Shown: one piece after another, positions 8,343 through 17,032 of the stretch
Position numbering within the stretch: the first letter of the stretch is position 1
Layout of the letters: each line of letters opens with the position of its first letter
Assembly: GCF_000612545.2 (NCBI RefSeq)
Contig: NZ_CP097800.1
Span: 1,922,001 to 1,986,000 of the forward strand
Origin: Streptomyces sp. PCS3-D2
Lineage (GTDB): Bacteria > Actinomycetota > Actinomycetes > Streptomycetales > Streptomycetaceae
DNA length: 64,000 nucleotides
Direction: 5' to 3'
Made by a program: the position numbers and the translations under genes
The notes under the pieces: model-generated
Told to the model about the DNA's origin: nothing
The model's input: the letters and a program-made list of their open reading frames with translations, nothing else
Database searches by the model: none

Positions 8343-9128
8343 TCAGCGGACCTCGGTGATCTCCGGGCCGCGGTCGAGCTGGCCCATGCCGCCGCCGAAG
8401 CGGGAGCCTTCCTGGTCCTCCGTCTGCACGCCGTCCGGCACCATCTGGGCGTCGTTCGGGAGCTTCAGGACGATCGGGTCGCGCGGGGCCATCGGGCCGT
8501 CGCCGCGGACGACGACGGTGTCCCGGAAGATCTGCTCCAGCACGCCCGCCGACTCGGGGCGCACCGCGCCCTGGCCGGAGATGACGCCCCGCAGGAACCA
8601 GCGCGGGCCGTCGACGCCGACGAAGCGGACCAGCTGGGCACCGGTCTGCCCGTCCGGCAGCGGGACGGGGACCTGCGCACGCAGTTCCCAGCCCAGCGCG
8701 CCCTGGACCTCGTCGATGATGCCGCCCTGCTGGGTGATGCCCGCGGCGATCTCGTCGCGGACCTCGCCCCAGATGCCCTCCTTCTTGGGGGCGGCGAAGG
8801 CCTGCAGCTGCACGGCGCTGTCACCCAGCACCACGGTGGCGGCCACGATGGCGTCCCCGGCCACCTCGACGCGCAGTTCCATGCCGTCGACACCGGGTAC
8901 GAAGATGCCGCCCAGGTCGACCCGGCCGTCGGTCGGGTTGCCGGGCACCTCGGAGACGTCCCAGGGGCCGTCCGGCCGCGGGGCCGGGGGCAGGTTGATC
9001 CGGCGCGGCGCGGCAGCGCCGTCCGACTCGCCCGTGTCGTCCTGCTCAGCGGCGGCGACGCCGTCTACGACCTGCTCGGCCGCGCCGCCGTCCTTGGCGG
9101 AGTCGTTCTTCTTGCGACGTCCGAACAC
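8343..9128 (-). CDS. DUF3710 conserved actinobacterial protein
   Basis: A 261-residue soluble protein. The first 60 residues are acidic and low in complexity (FGRRKKNDSAKDGG onwards); the rest is the DUF3710 domain (GPWDVSEVP, VDLGGIFVPG, LRVEVAGD, WFLRGVISGQGA). The GTG start at 9128 has AAGGAC 7 nt upstream and lies just after the dut stop, so it is coupled to dut; longer in-frame starts would lie inside dut. The dut-DUF3710 pairing is conserved in actinobacteria as I recall. Function unknown. Confidence 0.85.
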   Translation of the reverse strand: MFGRRKKNDSAKDGGAAEQVVDGVAAAEQDDTGESDGAAAPRRINLPPAPRPDGPWDVSEVPGNPTDGRVDLGGIFVPGVDGMELRVEVAGDAIVAATVVLGDSAVQLQAFAAPKKEGIWGEVRDEIAAGITQQGGIIDEVQGALGWELRAQVPVPLPDGQTGAQLVRFVGVDGPRWFLRGVISGQGAVRPESAGVLEQIFRDTVVVRGDGPMAPRDPIVLKLPNDAQMVPDGVQTEDQEGSRFGGGMGQLDRGPEITEVR

Positions 9129-9129
9129 G

Positions 9130-9675
9130 TCACTGTCCTTCCCGGTCGGTAACGACCGAAGCGTAGCCATTCCCACCCTGCTGACCAGCCCCGGATCCGG
9201 CCACGGCCGCATGACCGCCGGTGGAGCCGAAGCCCCCCTCGGCCCGGGCCGAGCCGGGAAGTTCCGCCACCTCGTGGAAGCGCACCTTCTCGACCCGCTG
9301 GACAACCAGCTGGGCAATGCGGTCGAAACGCTCGAACCGGACGCTCTCGCGAGGGTCGAGATTGACCACGATCACCTTGATCTCTCCACGGTACCCGGCA
9401 TCCACCGTCCCCGGGGCATTCACGAGCGCGAGCCCGCAGCGCGCGGCCAGCCCCGAACGCGGGTGCACGAAGGCCGCGTACCCGTCGGGCAGGGCGATCG
9501 CGACCCCCGTGGGCAGCACCGCGCGCTCACCGGGCTCCAGCACGGCGGCCTCGGTGGTGACCAGATCGCAGCCGGCGTCGCCGGGGTGCCCGTACGCCGG
9601 AATGGGAACCTCCGGATCGACGCGGCGCAGCAACACGTCGACGTCGCGGCGGGATCCGTTGTTGCTCAGGGACAT
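9130..9675 (-). CDS. dut: dUTP diphosphatase (dUTPase)
   Basis: Hydrolyses dUTP to dUMP and pyrophosphate, limiting uracil in DNA and feeding dTMP synthesis. The 181 residues carry the trimeric dUTPase motifs in order: AGCDL (motif 1, about residues 34-38), PRSGLA (motif 2), GTVDAGYRGEI (motif 3 with the catalytic Asp and Tyr), RIAQLV (motif 4) and a Gly-rich tail GGFGSTGG (motif 5). The ATG overlaps the stop of the thioesterase gene (ATGA), and the DUF3710 GTG starts 1 bp past the dut stop, so the three form one operon. Confidence 0.97.
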   Translation of the reverse strand: MSLSNNGSRRDVDVLLRRVDPEVPIPAYGHPGDAGCDLVTTEAAVLEPGERAVLPTGVAIALPDGYAAFVHPRSGLAARCGLALVNAPGTVDAGYRGEIKVIVVNLDPRESVRFERFDRIAQLVVQRVEKVRFHEVAELPGSARAEGGFGSTGGHAAVAGSGAGQQGGNGYASVVTDREGQ

Positions 9676-10259
9676 CAGGGATTCACCTCAAAGGCGCGTG
9701 CACGCCTGACCTGGTCCGGGTCGGCCATCGCCGCCTGGATCTCCTCGGGCCGTCCGTTGTCGATGAAGTGGTCGACCTTCACCTCGATGAAGAGCGCGTC
9801 GGCGCGGACCGCGACCGGGCCCTCCGGCCCGCCTATCCGGCCCACGGCCGTGCAGTAGATCTTCCGGCCGGCGACGGCGGTGACCTCGGCCTCCAGGTGG
9901 AGCACGGTGTCCACGGGCACCGGCCGCACGAAGTCCGTCTCCAGCCGTCCGGTCACCGCGATGACGCGCAGCAGCCAGTTCAGAGAGCCCAGCGTCTCGT
10001 CGAGTGCGGTGGCGAGCACCCCGCCGTGGGCGAGCCCGGGCGCGCCCTGGTGCGCGGGCCTGACGGTGAACTCGGCGGTGATGCGCACGCCCTCGCCCGC
10101 GCGGGCCTCCAGGTGGAGTCCGTGCGGCTGGCCCCCGCCGCAGCCGAAACAGTGCTCGTAATGGGCACCGAGGAGCTCACCGGGTGCCGGGGCGTCGGGA
10201 TGCCGGACCGGTGCGACGGCATCGGCCGGGGGCGTCAACGCTGTGTTTCGTCCACTCAC
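9675..10259 (-). CDS. PaaI-type hotdog-fold thioesterase
   Basis: A 194-residue hotdog-fold protein with the PaaI signature AHGGVLATALDETLG, in which the helix residues bind the acyl-CoA thioester, and an N-terminal CFGCG motif common in this subgroup. The GTG start VSGRNTALTP was selected because upstream in-frame residues look non-coding and overlap the divergent gene's promoter. It heads the operon with dut and DUF3710. The substrate is unknown; medium-chain or aromatic acyl-CoA is typical. Confidence 0.85.
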   Translation of the reverse strand: MSGRNTALTPPADAVAPVRHPDAPAPGELLGAHYEHCFGCGGGQPHGLHLEARAGEGVRITAEFTVRPAHQGAPGLAHGGVLATALDETLGSLNWLLRVIAVTGRLETDFVRPVPVDTVLHLEAEVTAVAGRKIYCTAVGRIGGPEGPVAVRADALFIEVKVDHFIDNGRPEEIQAAMADPDQVRRARAFEVNP

Positions 10260-10317
10260 AGCCGCAGACCTTACCCGCGCGGCTACCCGCCGGTCGCCTC
10301 GTGGCAGGCTTGAGCAC

Positions 10318-10776
10318 ATGCAGCCCTCCACCGCGCACCACGACGAACGCCTGACCGCCCCCCGCTCCTGGTGGGGCATCGCCGTCCTGACCGGACTCGC
10401 GGGCGCGTTGATGCTGCTGCCCCTGGGCACCATGCCCCTGCTGGCCGGCCTCGTCGGCGGGACGGCGCTGGCCGGGTTCCTGGTGAGCTCGTACGGCTCC
10501 GCGCGCGTGCGCGTGGTGAACGGTGCGCTGGCCGTCGGCGACGCCCGGATCCCGGTGTCGGCGCTGGGCGAGCCCGAGATCCTGGACACCGAGGAGGCGC
10601 GCGCCTGGCGCACCTACAAGGCGGACCCCCGGGCCTTCATGCTGATGCGCAGCTACGTGCCGACGGCGGTGCGCGTCGAGGTCACCGACCCCGCCGACCC
10701 GACCCCGTACGTCTACGTCTCCACCCGCGAGCCGCAGGCCCTGGTCTCGGCGCTGCGTGCGGCGCGGGCGGCCTGA
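10318..10776 (+). CDS. DUF3093 membrane protein
   Basis: A 152-residue protein with two adjacent N-terminal membrane helices (about residues 18-60) and a cytosolic domain with the DUF3093 pattern (ALAVGDARIPVSALGEPEIL, RTYKADPRAFMLMRSYVPTAV). An upstream in-frame ATG would add 25 residues without homology, so ATG 10318 is used. It is divergent from the thioesterase-dut operon. Function unknown. Confidence 0.88.
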   Translation: MQPSTAHHDERLTAPRSWWGIAVLTGLAGALMLLPLGTMPLLAGLVGGTALAGFLVSSYGSARVRVVNGALAVGDARIPVSALGEPEILDTEEARAWRTYKADPRAFMLMRSYVPTAVRVEVTDPADPTPYVYVSTREPQALVSALRAARAA

Positions 10777-10818
10777 GGGGCCGGCCCCGCAGTGCCGGGC
10801 GGCCGGCCGCCGAACGCG

Positions 10819-11760
10819 TCAGTCGCGCATGAAGTACCGCGGACCCTCCAGGGCTGCCCTGGTGGCCTCGGGAAGGGGCTCCACGGGTCGTTCCAGGGGC
10901 GGCAGGGCGCGCAGGGCCTCCCAGGCCACCGCCTGTCGGCGCAGGTCTCCACGGACCTTCTCGGCGAGTTTGCGGGTGTCGCGGCGGTTCATGACCGCTC
11001 CGACCGCCGCGCCCACCATGAACGGCATGAGGTTCGGCAGGCTGCGGAACATCCGCTTCATGATCTGCTGGCGCAGTTCGCGCTTCATCTGCCCGCCGAG
11101 CGCGGCGTTCAGCGTGGTGGGCTTAGTGAGGTCGACCCCGCGCTCTTCCGTCCACGCGGTCAGGTAGGCGAACGTCCGCTCCCTGAGGTTGCCGGGCGGC
11201 CGCTGGCCGTAGACCTCGTGGAGCTCCGCGACGAGCTTCAGCTCGATCGCCGCGACTCCGGTGATCTCCGCCGCGAGCTCGGCGGGCATCGCGGGCGGCA
11301 CGGGCAGCATGGCCGCCGCGCCGATGCTGGCGCCGACGGTCGCCGAGGCGGCGGTGGCGCCCGCGATCAGCTTGTCGGCGAGCTGCTCGGGTCCGAGGCC
11401 GGGGAACTGCGCGCGCAGCGTCGCGAGGTCACGGACCGGGACGCGCGGAGCGTTCTCGATGATCCTGTCGGTGACGTAGAGGGCGGCGCCGCGCACGCCT
11501 TCGCCGCCCTTGCGCACTCCGTTCCTGACCGCTTGCAGCCGGCGGCTCCCGCCACCGCGCCGGGACCCCTCGCCGGACTCCGCGACCGGCGCCGCCGAAG
11601 CCACGTCGGAGGGAGCGGCGAGCGCCGCACTGGCGGAGTCGCCGGGGGCGGCTTCGAGACCCGTCTCCGGGTCCGTGGTCGCCGCCTGCGTCTCCGCCGG
11701 ATCACCCTGCTTTCGGAAGACGCGCTTCCGAAAGGGTGTCGAGCCAGTCACGGCCGACAC
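10819..11760 (-). CDS. Conserved actinobacterial hypothetical, possible EcsC-like membrane-associated protein
   Basis: A 313-residue protein. The first 75 residues are Ala/Gly/Ser-rich and probably disordered. The rest is well folded with a small-residue hydrophobic segment (GATAASATVGASIGAAAMLPVPPA) and a second near PFMVGAAVGAVMNRRDTRKL. The AAEITGVAAIELKLVAELHEVYG stretch recalls EcsC-family proteins, but I cannot confirm this. It starts 3 bp after the DUF4193 gene and is presumably co-transcribed. Confidence 0.75.
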   Translation of the reverse strand: MSAVTGSTPFRKRVFRKQGDPAETQAATTDPETGLEAAPGDSASAALAAPSDVASAAPVAESGEGSRRGGGSRRLQAVRNGVRKGGEGVRGAALYVTDRIIENAPRVPVRDLATLRAQFPGLGPEQLADKLIAGATAASATVGASIGAAAMLPVPPAMPAELAAEITGVAAIELKLVAELHEVYGQRPPGNLRERTFAYLTAWTEERGVDLTKPTTLNAALGGQMKRELRQQIMKRMFRSLPNLMPFMVGAAVGAVMNRRDTRKLAEKVRGDLRRQAVAWEALRALPPLERPVEPLPEATRAALEGPRYFMRD

Positions 11761-11763
11761 CTC

Positions 11764-12060
11764 TCAGTCGCAGTCGCGGCAGATCGGCTGACCGTTCTTC
11801 TCGCGCGCCAGCTGGCTGCGGTGGTGCACCAGGAAGCAGCTCATGCAGGTGAACTCGTCGGCCTGCTTGGGCAGGACCCGGACGGCGAGCTCCTCGTTGG
11901 AGAGGTCCGCACCGGGAAGCTCCAGGCTCTCGGCCGAGTCGAATTCGTCCATGTCGACGGACGAGGACGACTTCTCATTGCGTCGAGCCTTGAGCTCCTC
12001 GATGCTGTCGTTGTCGACGTCGTCGTCGGTCTTGCGCGGAGTGTCGTAGTCCGTTGCCAT
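11764..12060 (-). CDS. DUF4193 zinc-ribbon-like protein
   Basis: A 98-residue acidic protein with two cysteine pairs, CMSC at about residues 72-75 and CRDC at 94-97, likely forming a zinc ribbon. The N-terminal half (MATDYDTPRKTDDD) and the ending match the actinobacterial DUF4193 family, also present beside dut in mycobacteria as I recall. Zinc ribbons of this size often contact RNA polymerase or nucleic acid, but no function is established here. First gene of a two-gene operon. Confidence 0.9.
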   Translation of the reverse strand: MATDYDTPRKTDDDVDNDSIEELKARRNEKSSSSVDMDEFDSAESLELPGADLSNEELAVRVLPKQADEFTCMSCFLVHHRSQLAREKNGQPICRDCD

Positions 12061-12442
12061 TTTTCGCTCTCCCCCTCTGGGTGTTAGCGGTGTCTCAGCG
12101 CACGTAACGCACGAGAGGCCGGACTTGTGCCCGACCTGAGGCGGAGATTTTGCCTCACATCAAGGTCTGTTACTCAATCGACACCCAGCCGCCCGCCCGA
12201 AGGGGCGATCGGCTGGGATGACGACCGGGACCGTACACGGTCCGGGCGCCGTCTTGCACAAACGCCACCCCGTGTATTTCCCGCCATTCGAGGGGCCGGA
12301 AACCCGGACTTCCCGGGCGTTCCGACCGCCCCCGAGTCACCGAACGCACAGGGCCGGACACCGCCGACTGTGATCGATCACACAGGAGGTATTGGGTTCA
12401 GGAGCCAAGTATTCAGCCAAAAGCGAACACGGGGCGCTGGTC
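12061..12442. other. 382-bp intergenic region upstream of the DUF4193 gene
   Basis: No convincing gene was found; the short ORFs here have arginine/proline-rich compositions typical of out-of-frame high-GC sequence. The region holds the promoter of the DUF4193 operon on the right-to-left side and the 3' flank of cutS. A perfect 14-bp palindrome at 12369-12382 is listed separately. Confidence 0.6.
12369..12382. promoter_or_regulatory. Perfect palindrome of the Crp type (GTG-N6-CAC)
   Basis: TGTGATCGATCACA is a perfect 14-bp palindrome and fits the Streptomyces Crp pattern GTG-N6-CAC. It lies about 310 bp upstream of the DUF4193 start and 60 bp beyond the end of cutS. Whether Crp or another regulator binds is unknown. 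Confidence 0.45.
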
Positions 12443-13693
12443 TCAGCAGGGCAGAGTGACACGCATCACGAGGCCACCGCCCTCCCGGGGCGTCGCCTGG
12501 ATCCGGCCGCCGTGTGCGCGCGCCACGGAGCGCGCGATCGACAGGCCCAACCCGACACCCTTGTCACTGCCCGTACGCTCCGTACGCAGCCGCCTGAACG
12601 GCTCGAAGAGGTTGTCCACCTCGTACGCGGGAACCACGGGACCCGTGTTCGACACCAGGAGCACCGCCTGGCCGTGCTGGGCCTCGGTGGTGACCTCCAC
12701 CCAGCCGCCCTCCGGCACGTTGTACCGGACGGCGTTCTGCACCAGGTTGAGGGCGATCCGCTCCAGCAGGACTCCGTTGCCCTGCACGACGGCCGGCCCG
12801 CGCTCGCCGCGGATCTCCACACCCTTGGCCTCGGCCTCGCCCCGCACCTGGTCGACGGCGCGCGAGGCGACCTCCGCGAGGTCCACGGGCTTGCGCTCGA
12901 CGATCTGGTTCTCGCTGCGGGCCAGCAGCAGCAGGCCCTCGACCAACTGCTCGCTGCGCTCGTTGGTGGCGAGCAGGGTTTTGCCGAGCTGTTGGAGCTC
13001 CACCGGGGCGCCCGGATCGGACAGGTGCACCTCCAGCAGGGTCCGGTTGATCGCCAGCGGCGTCCGCAACTCGTGCGAGGCGTTGGCGACGAACCGCTGC
13101 TGGGCGGTGAAGGCCCGCTCCAGGCGGTCGAGCATCTCGTCGAAGGTGTCGGCGAGCTCCTTGAGCTCGTCGTCCGGCCCGTCCAGCTCGATGCGCCGGG
13201 TGAGGTCGGACCCGACCACCCGGCGGGCGGTACGGGTGATCTTGCCCAGCGGCGAGAGCACCCGGCCGGCCATCGCGTAGCCGAAGGCGAAGGCGATGAT
13301 GCTCAGGCCCAGCAGGGCCATCAGCGAGCGGCTGAGCAGGTCGTCCAGGGCGTGCCTGCGCTGTTCGAGCATGCAGGACTGGATCGCGGCGTAGAACTGT
13401 TCGAGCGGTTGCTCGCCGCCCACCCCCGGACAGGTCGGGCTGGAGACGACGATCTTCTGCCCGCTCACGCTGACGATCTGGAACGGCAGGGCGTTGCCCT
13501 GCCGCAGGGCCTGGGCCGCCAGCAGGTAGATGATCGACAGCAGCAGGATGCCCGCGATCAGGAACATCCCGCCGTACAGCAGCGTGAGGCGTATCCGAAT
13601 GGTCGGCCTCAGCCACGGGAAGGGACCCTCGGGCTGTCCGGGGTCCCAGGTCGGCTTCGGCGGCGCCGTCGGTGGGGCCGGGGTGGTCGCCAC
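12443..13693 (-). CDS. cutS: CutS, envelope/secretion-stress sensor histidine kinase
   Basis: A 416-residue kinase. It has a proline-rich N-terminus, membrane helices at about 34-60 and 121-142, and an extracytoplasmic loop of about 60 residues with exactly two cysteines, C88 and C107. HAMP, HisKA with H207 (NASHELRTPLA) and HATPase domains follow. CutRS is reported in Streptomyces to respond to misfolded or secreted proteins, with the paired extracellular cysteines as the suspected sensor; this copy keeps both. It starts 4 bp after the cutR stop. Confidence 0.93.
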   Translation of the reverse strand: MATTPAPPTAPPKPTWDPGQPEGPFPWLRPTIRIRLTLLYGGMFLIAGILLLSIIYLLAAQALRQGNALPFQIVSVSGQKIVVSSPTCPGVGGEQPLEQFYAAIQSCMLEQRRHALDDLLSRSLMALLGLSIIAFAFGYAMAGRVLSPLGKITRTARRVVGSDLTRRIELDGPDDELKELADTFDEMLDRLERAFTAQQRFVANASHELRTPLAINRTLLEVHLSDPGAPVELQQLGKTLLATNERSEQLVEGLLLLARSENQIVERKPVDLAEVASRAVDQVRGEAEAKGVEIRGERGPAVVQGNGVLLERIALNLVQNAVRYNVPEGGWVEVTTEAQHGQAVLLVSNTGPVVPAYEVDNLFEPFRRLRTERTGSDKGVGLGLSIARSVARAHGGRIQATPREGGGLVMRVTLPC

Positions 13694-13697
13694 GTGG

Positions 13698-14351
13698 TCA
13701 GATCCGGTATCCGGAGCCGGGCACCGTCACGATGACGGGCGGCTCGCCCAGCTTGCGGCGCAGGGTCATCACCGTCACGCGCACCACGTTGGTGAACGGG
13801 TCGGTGTTCTCGTCCCAGGCCTTCTCCAGCAGCTGCTCGGCCGAGACCACGGTCCCCTCGCTGCGCATGAGGACCTCCAGCACCGCGAACTCCTTCGGCG
13901 CCAGCTGCACCTCCTTGCCCTCGCGGAACACCTCGCGCCGGTTCGGGTCCAGCTTGATCCCGGCCCGCTCCAGTACGGGCGGCAGCGCGACGGTGGTCCG
14001 CCGCCCGAGCGCCCGCACCCGGGCGGTCAGCTCGGTGAAGGCGAACGGCTTGGGCAGGTAGTCGTCGGCCCCCAGCTCCAGGCCCTCCACCCGGTCGCTC
14101 ACGTCGCCCGAGGCGGTCAGCATCAGCACACGGGTGGGCATGCCGAGCTCGACGATCTTCCGGCAGACGTCGTCACCGTGCACAAGGGGGAGGTCCCGGT
14201 CGAGCACGACCACGTCGTAGTCGTTCACGCCGACCCGCTCCAGGGCGGCGGCGCCGTCGTACACGACGTCCACGGCCATGGCCTCCCGGCGCAGGCCGGT
14301 GGCCACCGCATCGGCGAGCAGCTGCTCGTCCTCGACGACGAGTACGCGCAC
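13698..14351 (-). CDS. cutR: CutR, OmpR-family response regulator
   Basis: A 217-residue regulator with a receiver domain (E8/D9 pocket, phosphoacceptor D51 in VVVLDRDLP, lysine in LPKPFAF) and a winged-helix domain ending VTVPGSGYRI. The GTG start at 14351 follows a very strong ribosome-binding site (GGAGGAAGG); the longer ATG frame is out of proportion for the family. It forms an operon with cutS and is divergent from a 59-residue ORF, leaving a shared 245-bp promoter region. Confidence 0.94.
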   Translation of the reverse strand: MRVLVVEDEQLLADAVATGLRREAMAVDVVYDGAAALERVGVNDYDVVVLDRDLPLVHGDDVCRKIVELGMPTRVLMLTASGDVSDRVEGLELGADDYLPKPFAFTELTARVRALGRRTTVALPPVLERAGIKLDPNRREVFREGKEVQLAPKEFAVLEVLMRSEGTVVSAEQLLEKAWDENTDPFTNVVRVTVMTLRRKLGEPPVIVTVPGSGYRI

Positions 14352-14596
14352 GTCGTTTCCTTCCTCCGAGCCCAAAAGGGCACACGTTGTTGCGTCGTAC
14401 ATCCTGCCCGTTTCGGCCGTAAACCGGCTGTAAGGCGGGTCAGGGAGGGGCCTGCGGGGCGGAAGTGGGGATTCCCCGGCCGGGAGAGGTTTCTGCGCCC
14501 AGTGTGCCGGGGAGGACGTGAGCACACCCCATCCACTCCCTGACGGCGGTACTGCCCCGTGCCGCCGCCGACCCACGAAGAGGGGGCGAACCCATC

Positions 14597-14776
14597 ATGG
14601 ACGCATTCACCGCGGGTCTCCTGCAGCGCATCAGGGCCACGCAGTCGGATCTCAGGCACGCCCGCGAGACGGGTGACGACTTCCTCGCGGAAGTGGAACA
14701 GGCGGAGCTGGAAGACCTCCAGCGACTGGCCGCCGAGCACGGCGTCCCGGTCACGGCCGCCGCGCCCGCCTGCTGA
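14597..14776 (+). CDS. Small conserved-looking protein divergent from cutR (59 aa)
   Basis: Encodes 59 residues (MDAFTAGLLQRIRATQSD..., ending PVTAAAPAC) with strongly amphipathic helical character and a C-terminal cysteine. A purine-rich GAGGGGGCG stretch precedes the ATG. Codon use shows the expected GC-rich third positions and no frame conflict. It faces cutR across a shared promoter region and is followed by a strong hairpin, so it is a stand-alone transcription unit. Function unknown; CutR control is a reasonable guess. Confidence 0.75.
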   Translation: MDAFTAGLLQRIRATQSDLRHARETGDDFLAEVEQAELEDLQRLAAEHGVPVTAAAPAC

Positions 14777-14834
14777 CCGACCGCCGCGCCGACCGGCCGC
14801 CGAGCGGCCGCTGAGCACCGGCTCCGGGACGACA

Positions 14835-14871
14835 TGGACCCCGGCCGCCCCCTTCGGGCGGCCGGGGTCCA
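14835..14871. terminator. Bidirectional terminator hairpin
   Basis: A 16-bp perfect stem (14835-14850 with 14856-14871; left arm TGGACCCCGGCCGCCC) with a 5-nt CCTTC loop. It lies between the 59-aa ORF (+) and the inositol-phosphatase-family gene (-) and probably terminates both. Confidence 0.8.
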
Positions 14872-14892
14872 GCTGCAGGTGCGGTACGGGGC

Positions 14893-15696
14893 TCAGTCGT
14901 GCCAGGCCCCGGCCTCCTCCAGCAGCGGCTGGAGCGAGGCGAAGACGGCCGGGGTGGCGGCGAGCACCAGCTCGCCCGAGGCCGGCTCCCCCGGTCGGCC
15001 GCCGGTCACGGCGCCGGCCTCCCGGGCGATCAGGTCGCCGGCGGCCAGGTCCCAGGGGTTCAGCCCGCGCTCGTAGTAGCCGTCGAGCCGCCCCGCGGCC
15101 ACGTCGCACAGGTCCAGGGCCGCCGAGCCGCCCCGCCGGATGTCCCGCACCAGCGGGATGATCCGCTGTGCCACGCCGGCCTGGTGCGCCCGCCGCGCCT
15201 GGACGTAGGCGAAGCCGGTCCCGACCAGCGCCTGGTCCAGGGGGGCCGCCGGACGGCAGGAGAGGCGGGCCGTGCCCAGCCAGGCGCCACCGCCGAGCAC
15301 GGCGTGGTAGACCTCCCCGCGCATCGGCGCCGCCACGACGCCCACCACGGTCTCGCCCCCGTACTCGGCAGCGATGGACACGCCCCAGCTCGGGAGCCCG
15401 TAGAGGTAGTTCACGGTGCCGTCCAGCGGGTCGACGACCCAGCGCACCCCGCTCGTCCCCGGCGTGTCGGCGCCTTCCTCGCCCAGCAGCCCGTCCTCGG
15501 GCCGCCGCTCGGCGAGGATGCCGGTGATCAGCTTCTCCGCGGCGATGTCCATCTCGGTCACCACGTCGATCGGGCTGGTCTTCGTGGCCGCCACCGCCAG
15601 GTCGGCCGGCCGGCCGTCGCGCAGCAGCGCTCCGGCCTGACGGGCCGCATCCATGCCGACGTCCAGCAGTTCGGCCTTCAGCTCTTCGGAGATCAC
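14893..15696 (-). CDS. Inositol-monophosphatase-family phosphatase
   Basis: A 267-residue Mg-dependent sugar/inositol phosphatase. The metal-binding motifs are GEEG (about residues 72-75), WVVDPLDGT (86-94) and NPWDLAAGDLIAREAG near the C-terminus. The GTG start at 15696 has AGGAAGAGG just upstream, overlapping the end of the ferrochelatase gene, so the two are co-transcribed. The physiological substrate (inositol-1-phosphate, histidinol phosphate or a fructose bisphosphate) cannot be read from sequence. Confidence 0.9.
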   Translation of the reverse strand: MISEELKAELLDVGMDAARQAGALLRDGRPADLAVAATKTSPIDVVTEMDIAAEKLITGILAERRPEDGLLGEEGADTPGTSGVRWVVDPLDGTVNYLYGLPSWGVSIAAEYGGETVVGVVAAPMRGEVYHAVLGGGAWLGTARLSCRPAAPLDQALVGTGFAYVQARRAHQAGVAQRIIPLVRDIRRGGSAALDLCDVAAGRLDGYYERGLNPWDLAAGDLIAREAGAVTGGRPGEPASGELVLAATPAVFASLQPLLEEAGAWHD

Positions 15697-15707
15697 GGTT
15701 CCTCTTC

Positions 15708-16862
15708 CTAGGCGTACGGGCTGTCCGCGCCCGCGGCGGCCGGCCGTGGGGCCCGCGCCGGGCAGCAGCCCACCGCGCACAGGTCGTGGCTCTGTCCCAG
15801 CGTGCCCACCCAGCACTCCCCGGCGGCCTCGCCCCGCTCCTTGGCGGCCCGCTCCAGCACGAGTTCGCGGACGGCCCCGGCGAAACGCGGGTCGGCGCCC
15901 ACGGTCGCGGAGCGCGCGACGGGCAGGCCCAGCTCGGCGGCCTTGGCCGTGGCCTCGGTGTCCAGGTCGTACAGGACTTCCATGTGGTCGGAGACGAAGC
16001 CGATGGGGACCATGACGACGGCGGGGGCGCCCTCGGCGCGGAGGGCCTCCAGGTGGTCGCAGATGTCCGGCTCCAGCCACGGGATGTGCGGGGCACCGCT
16101 GCGGGACTGGTAGACCAGCCGCCAGGGGCGGGCGACACCGGTGCGCACCGCGACCGCGTCGGCGACGACCCGGGCGACGTCGAGGTGCTGCCGGACGTAC
16201 GCGCCGCCCTCACCGCCCTCGGTGTGGTCCTCGACGGGGCCGGAGGTGTCGGCTGCGGCGGTCGGGATGGAGTGCGTGGTGAAGGCGAGGTGCGCCCCGG
16301 CGCGCACCTCCTCGGGCAGGGCGTCGAGCGAGGCCAGCACCCCGTCGATCATGGGCTCCACGAAGCCGGGGTGGTTGAAGTAGTGCCGCAGCTTGTCGAC
16401 CCGCGGCGGCTCCACGCCGTCCCGCTCCAGCGCGGCCAGGGCGTCGGCCAGGTTCTCGCGGTACTGGCGGCAGCCCGAGTACGAGGCGTACGCGCTGGTG
16501 GCGAGCACGGCGATGCGTCGGCGCCCGTCGGCGGCCATCTGGCGCATCACGTCGTCCAGGTACGGGGCCCAGTTGCGGTTGCCCCAGTAGACGGGCAGGT
16601 CGAGCCCGTGTTCGGTGAAGTCCTTGCGCAGCGCGTCGAGCAGCTCGCGGTTCTGCCCGTTGATCGGGCTGACCCCGCCGAAGCCGAAGTAGTGCTGCCC
16701 GACCTCCTTGAGCCGCTCGCGCGGGATGCCGCGGCCGCGCGTGACGTTCTCCAGGAACGGCACGACGTCGTCGGGTCCTTCGGGCCCGCCGAAGGAGAGC
16801 AGCAGGAGTGCGTCGTACGGGGCGGCGGAGCCGGCGCCGGGGGTACGGAACTGGTCTGACAT
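15708..16862 (-). CDS. Ferrochelatase, coproporphyrin type
   Basis: Inserts Fe2+ into coproporphyrin III in the coproheme pathway used by actinobacteria. The 384 residues include the ferrochelatase core ([31 protein letters not shown], the catalytic-histidine region AFTTHSIP, and [14 protein letters not shown]). Cysteines at C131 and in the C-terminal CAVGCC are arranged like the [2Fe-2S] ligands of actinobacterial enzymes. An iron-box-like element lies 70 bp upstream. Older annotations would call it hemH; cpfC is the current name for this type. Confidence 0.93.
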   Translation of the reverse strand: MSDQFRTPGAGSAAPYDALLLLSFGGPEGPDDVVPFLENVTRGRGIPRERLKEVGQHYFGFGGVSPINGQNRELLDALRKDFTEHGLDLPVYWGNRNWAPYLDDVMRQMAADGRRRIAVLATSAYASYSGCRQYRENLADALAALERDGVEPPRVDKLRHYFNHPGFVEPMIDGVLASLDALPEEVRAGAHLAFTTHSIPTAAADTSGPVEDHTEGGEGGAYVRQHLDVARVVADAVAVRTGVARPWRLVYQSRSGAPHIPWLEPDICDHLEALRAEGAPAVVMVPIGFVSDHMEVLYDLDTEATAKAAELGLPVARSATVGADPRFAGAVRELVLERAAKERGEAAGECWVGTLGQSHDLCAVGCCPARAPRPAAAGADSPYA

Positions 16863-16932
16863 GCCTCGAATCCTGCCACCCGGCCCGCTCCCGGGAGAAC
16901 TGCCCTGTCCGCGAGGCGGACTCCGACACAGG

Positions 16933-16951
16933 TAAGGTGAGCCTAAGTTCC
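16933..16951. promoter_or_regulatory. Iron-box-like operator (DmdR/IdeR type)
   Basis: The 19-bp window beginning TAAGGTGAGCCTAAG matches 14 of 19 positions of the reverse complement of the actinobacterial iron box (TTAGGTTAGGCTCACCTAA), with the central AGGTGAGCCTAA intact. It lies between the divergent ferrochelatase and MFS starts and could repress either when iron is sufficient. Recognised by eye only. Confidence 0.6.
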
Positions 16952-17032
16952 GGTTCCCGGAAATTCTCCCGTGCGGCGCCCGGTCGACCGCCGTAATCTG
17001 TACGGGCTGATCTCGTCCCTTACGGAGGGCCC

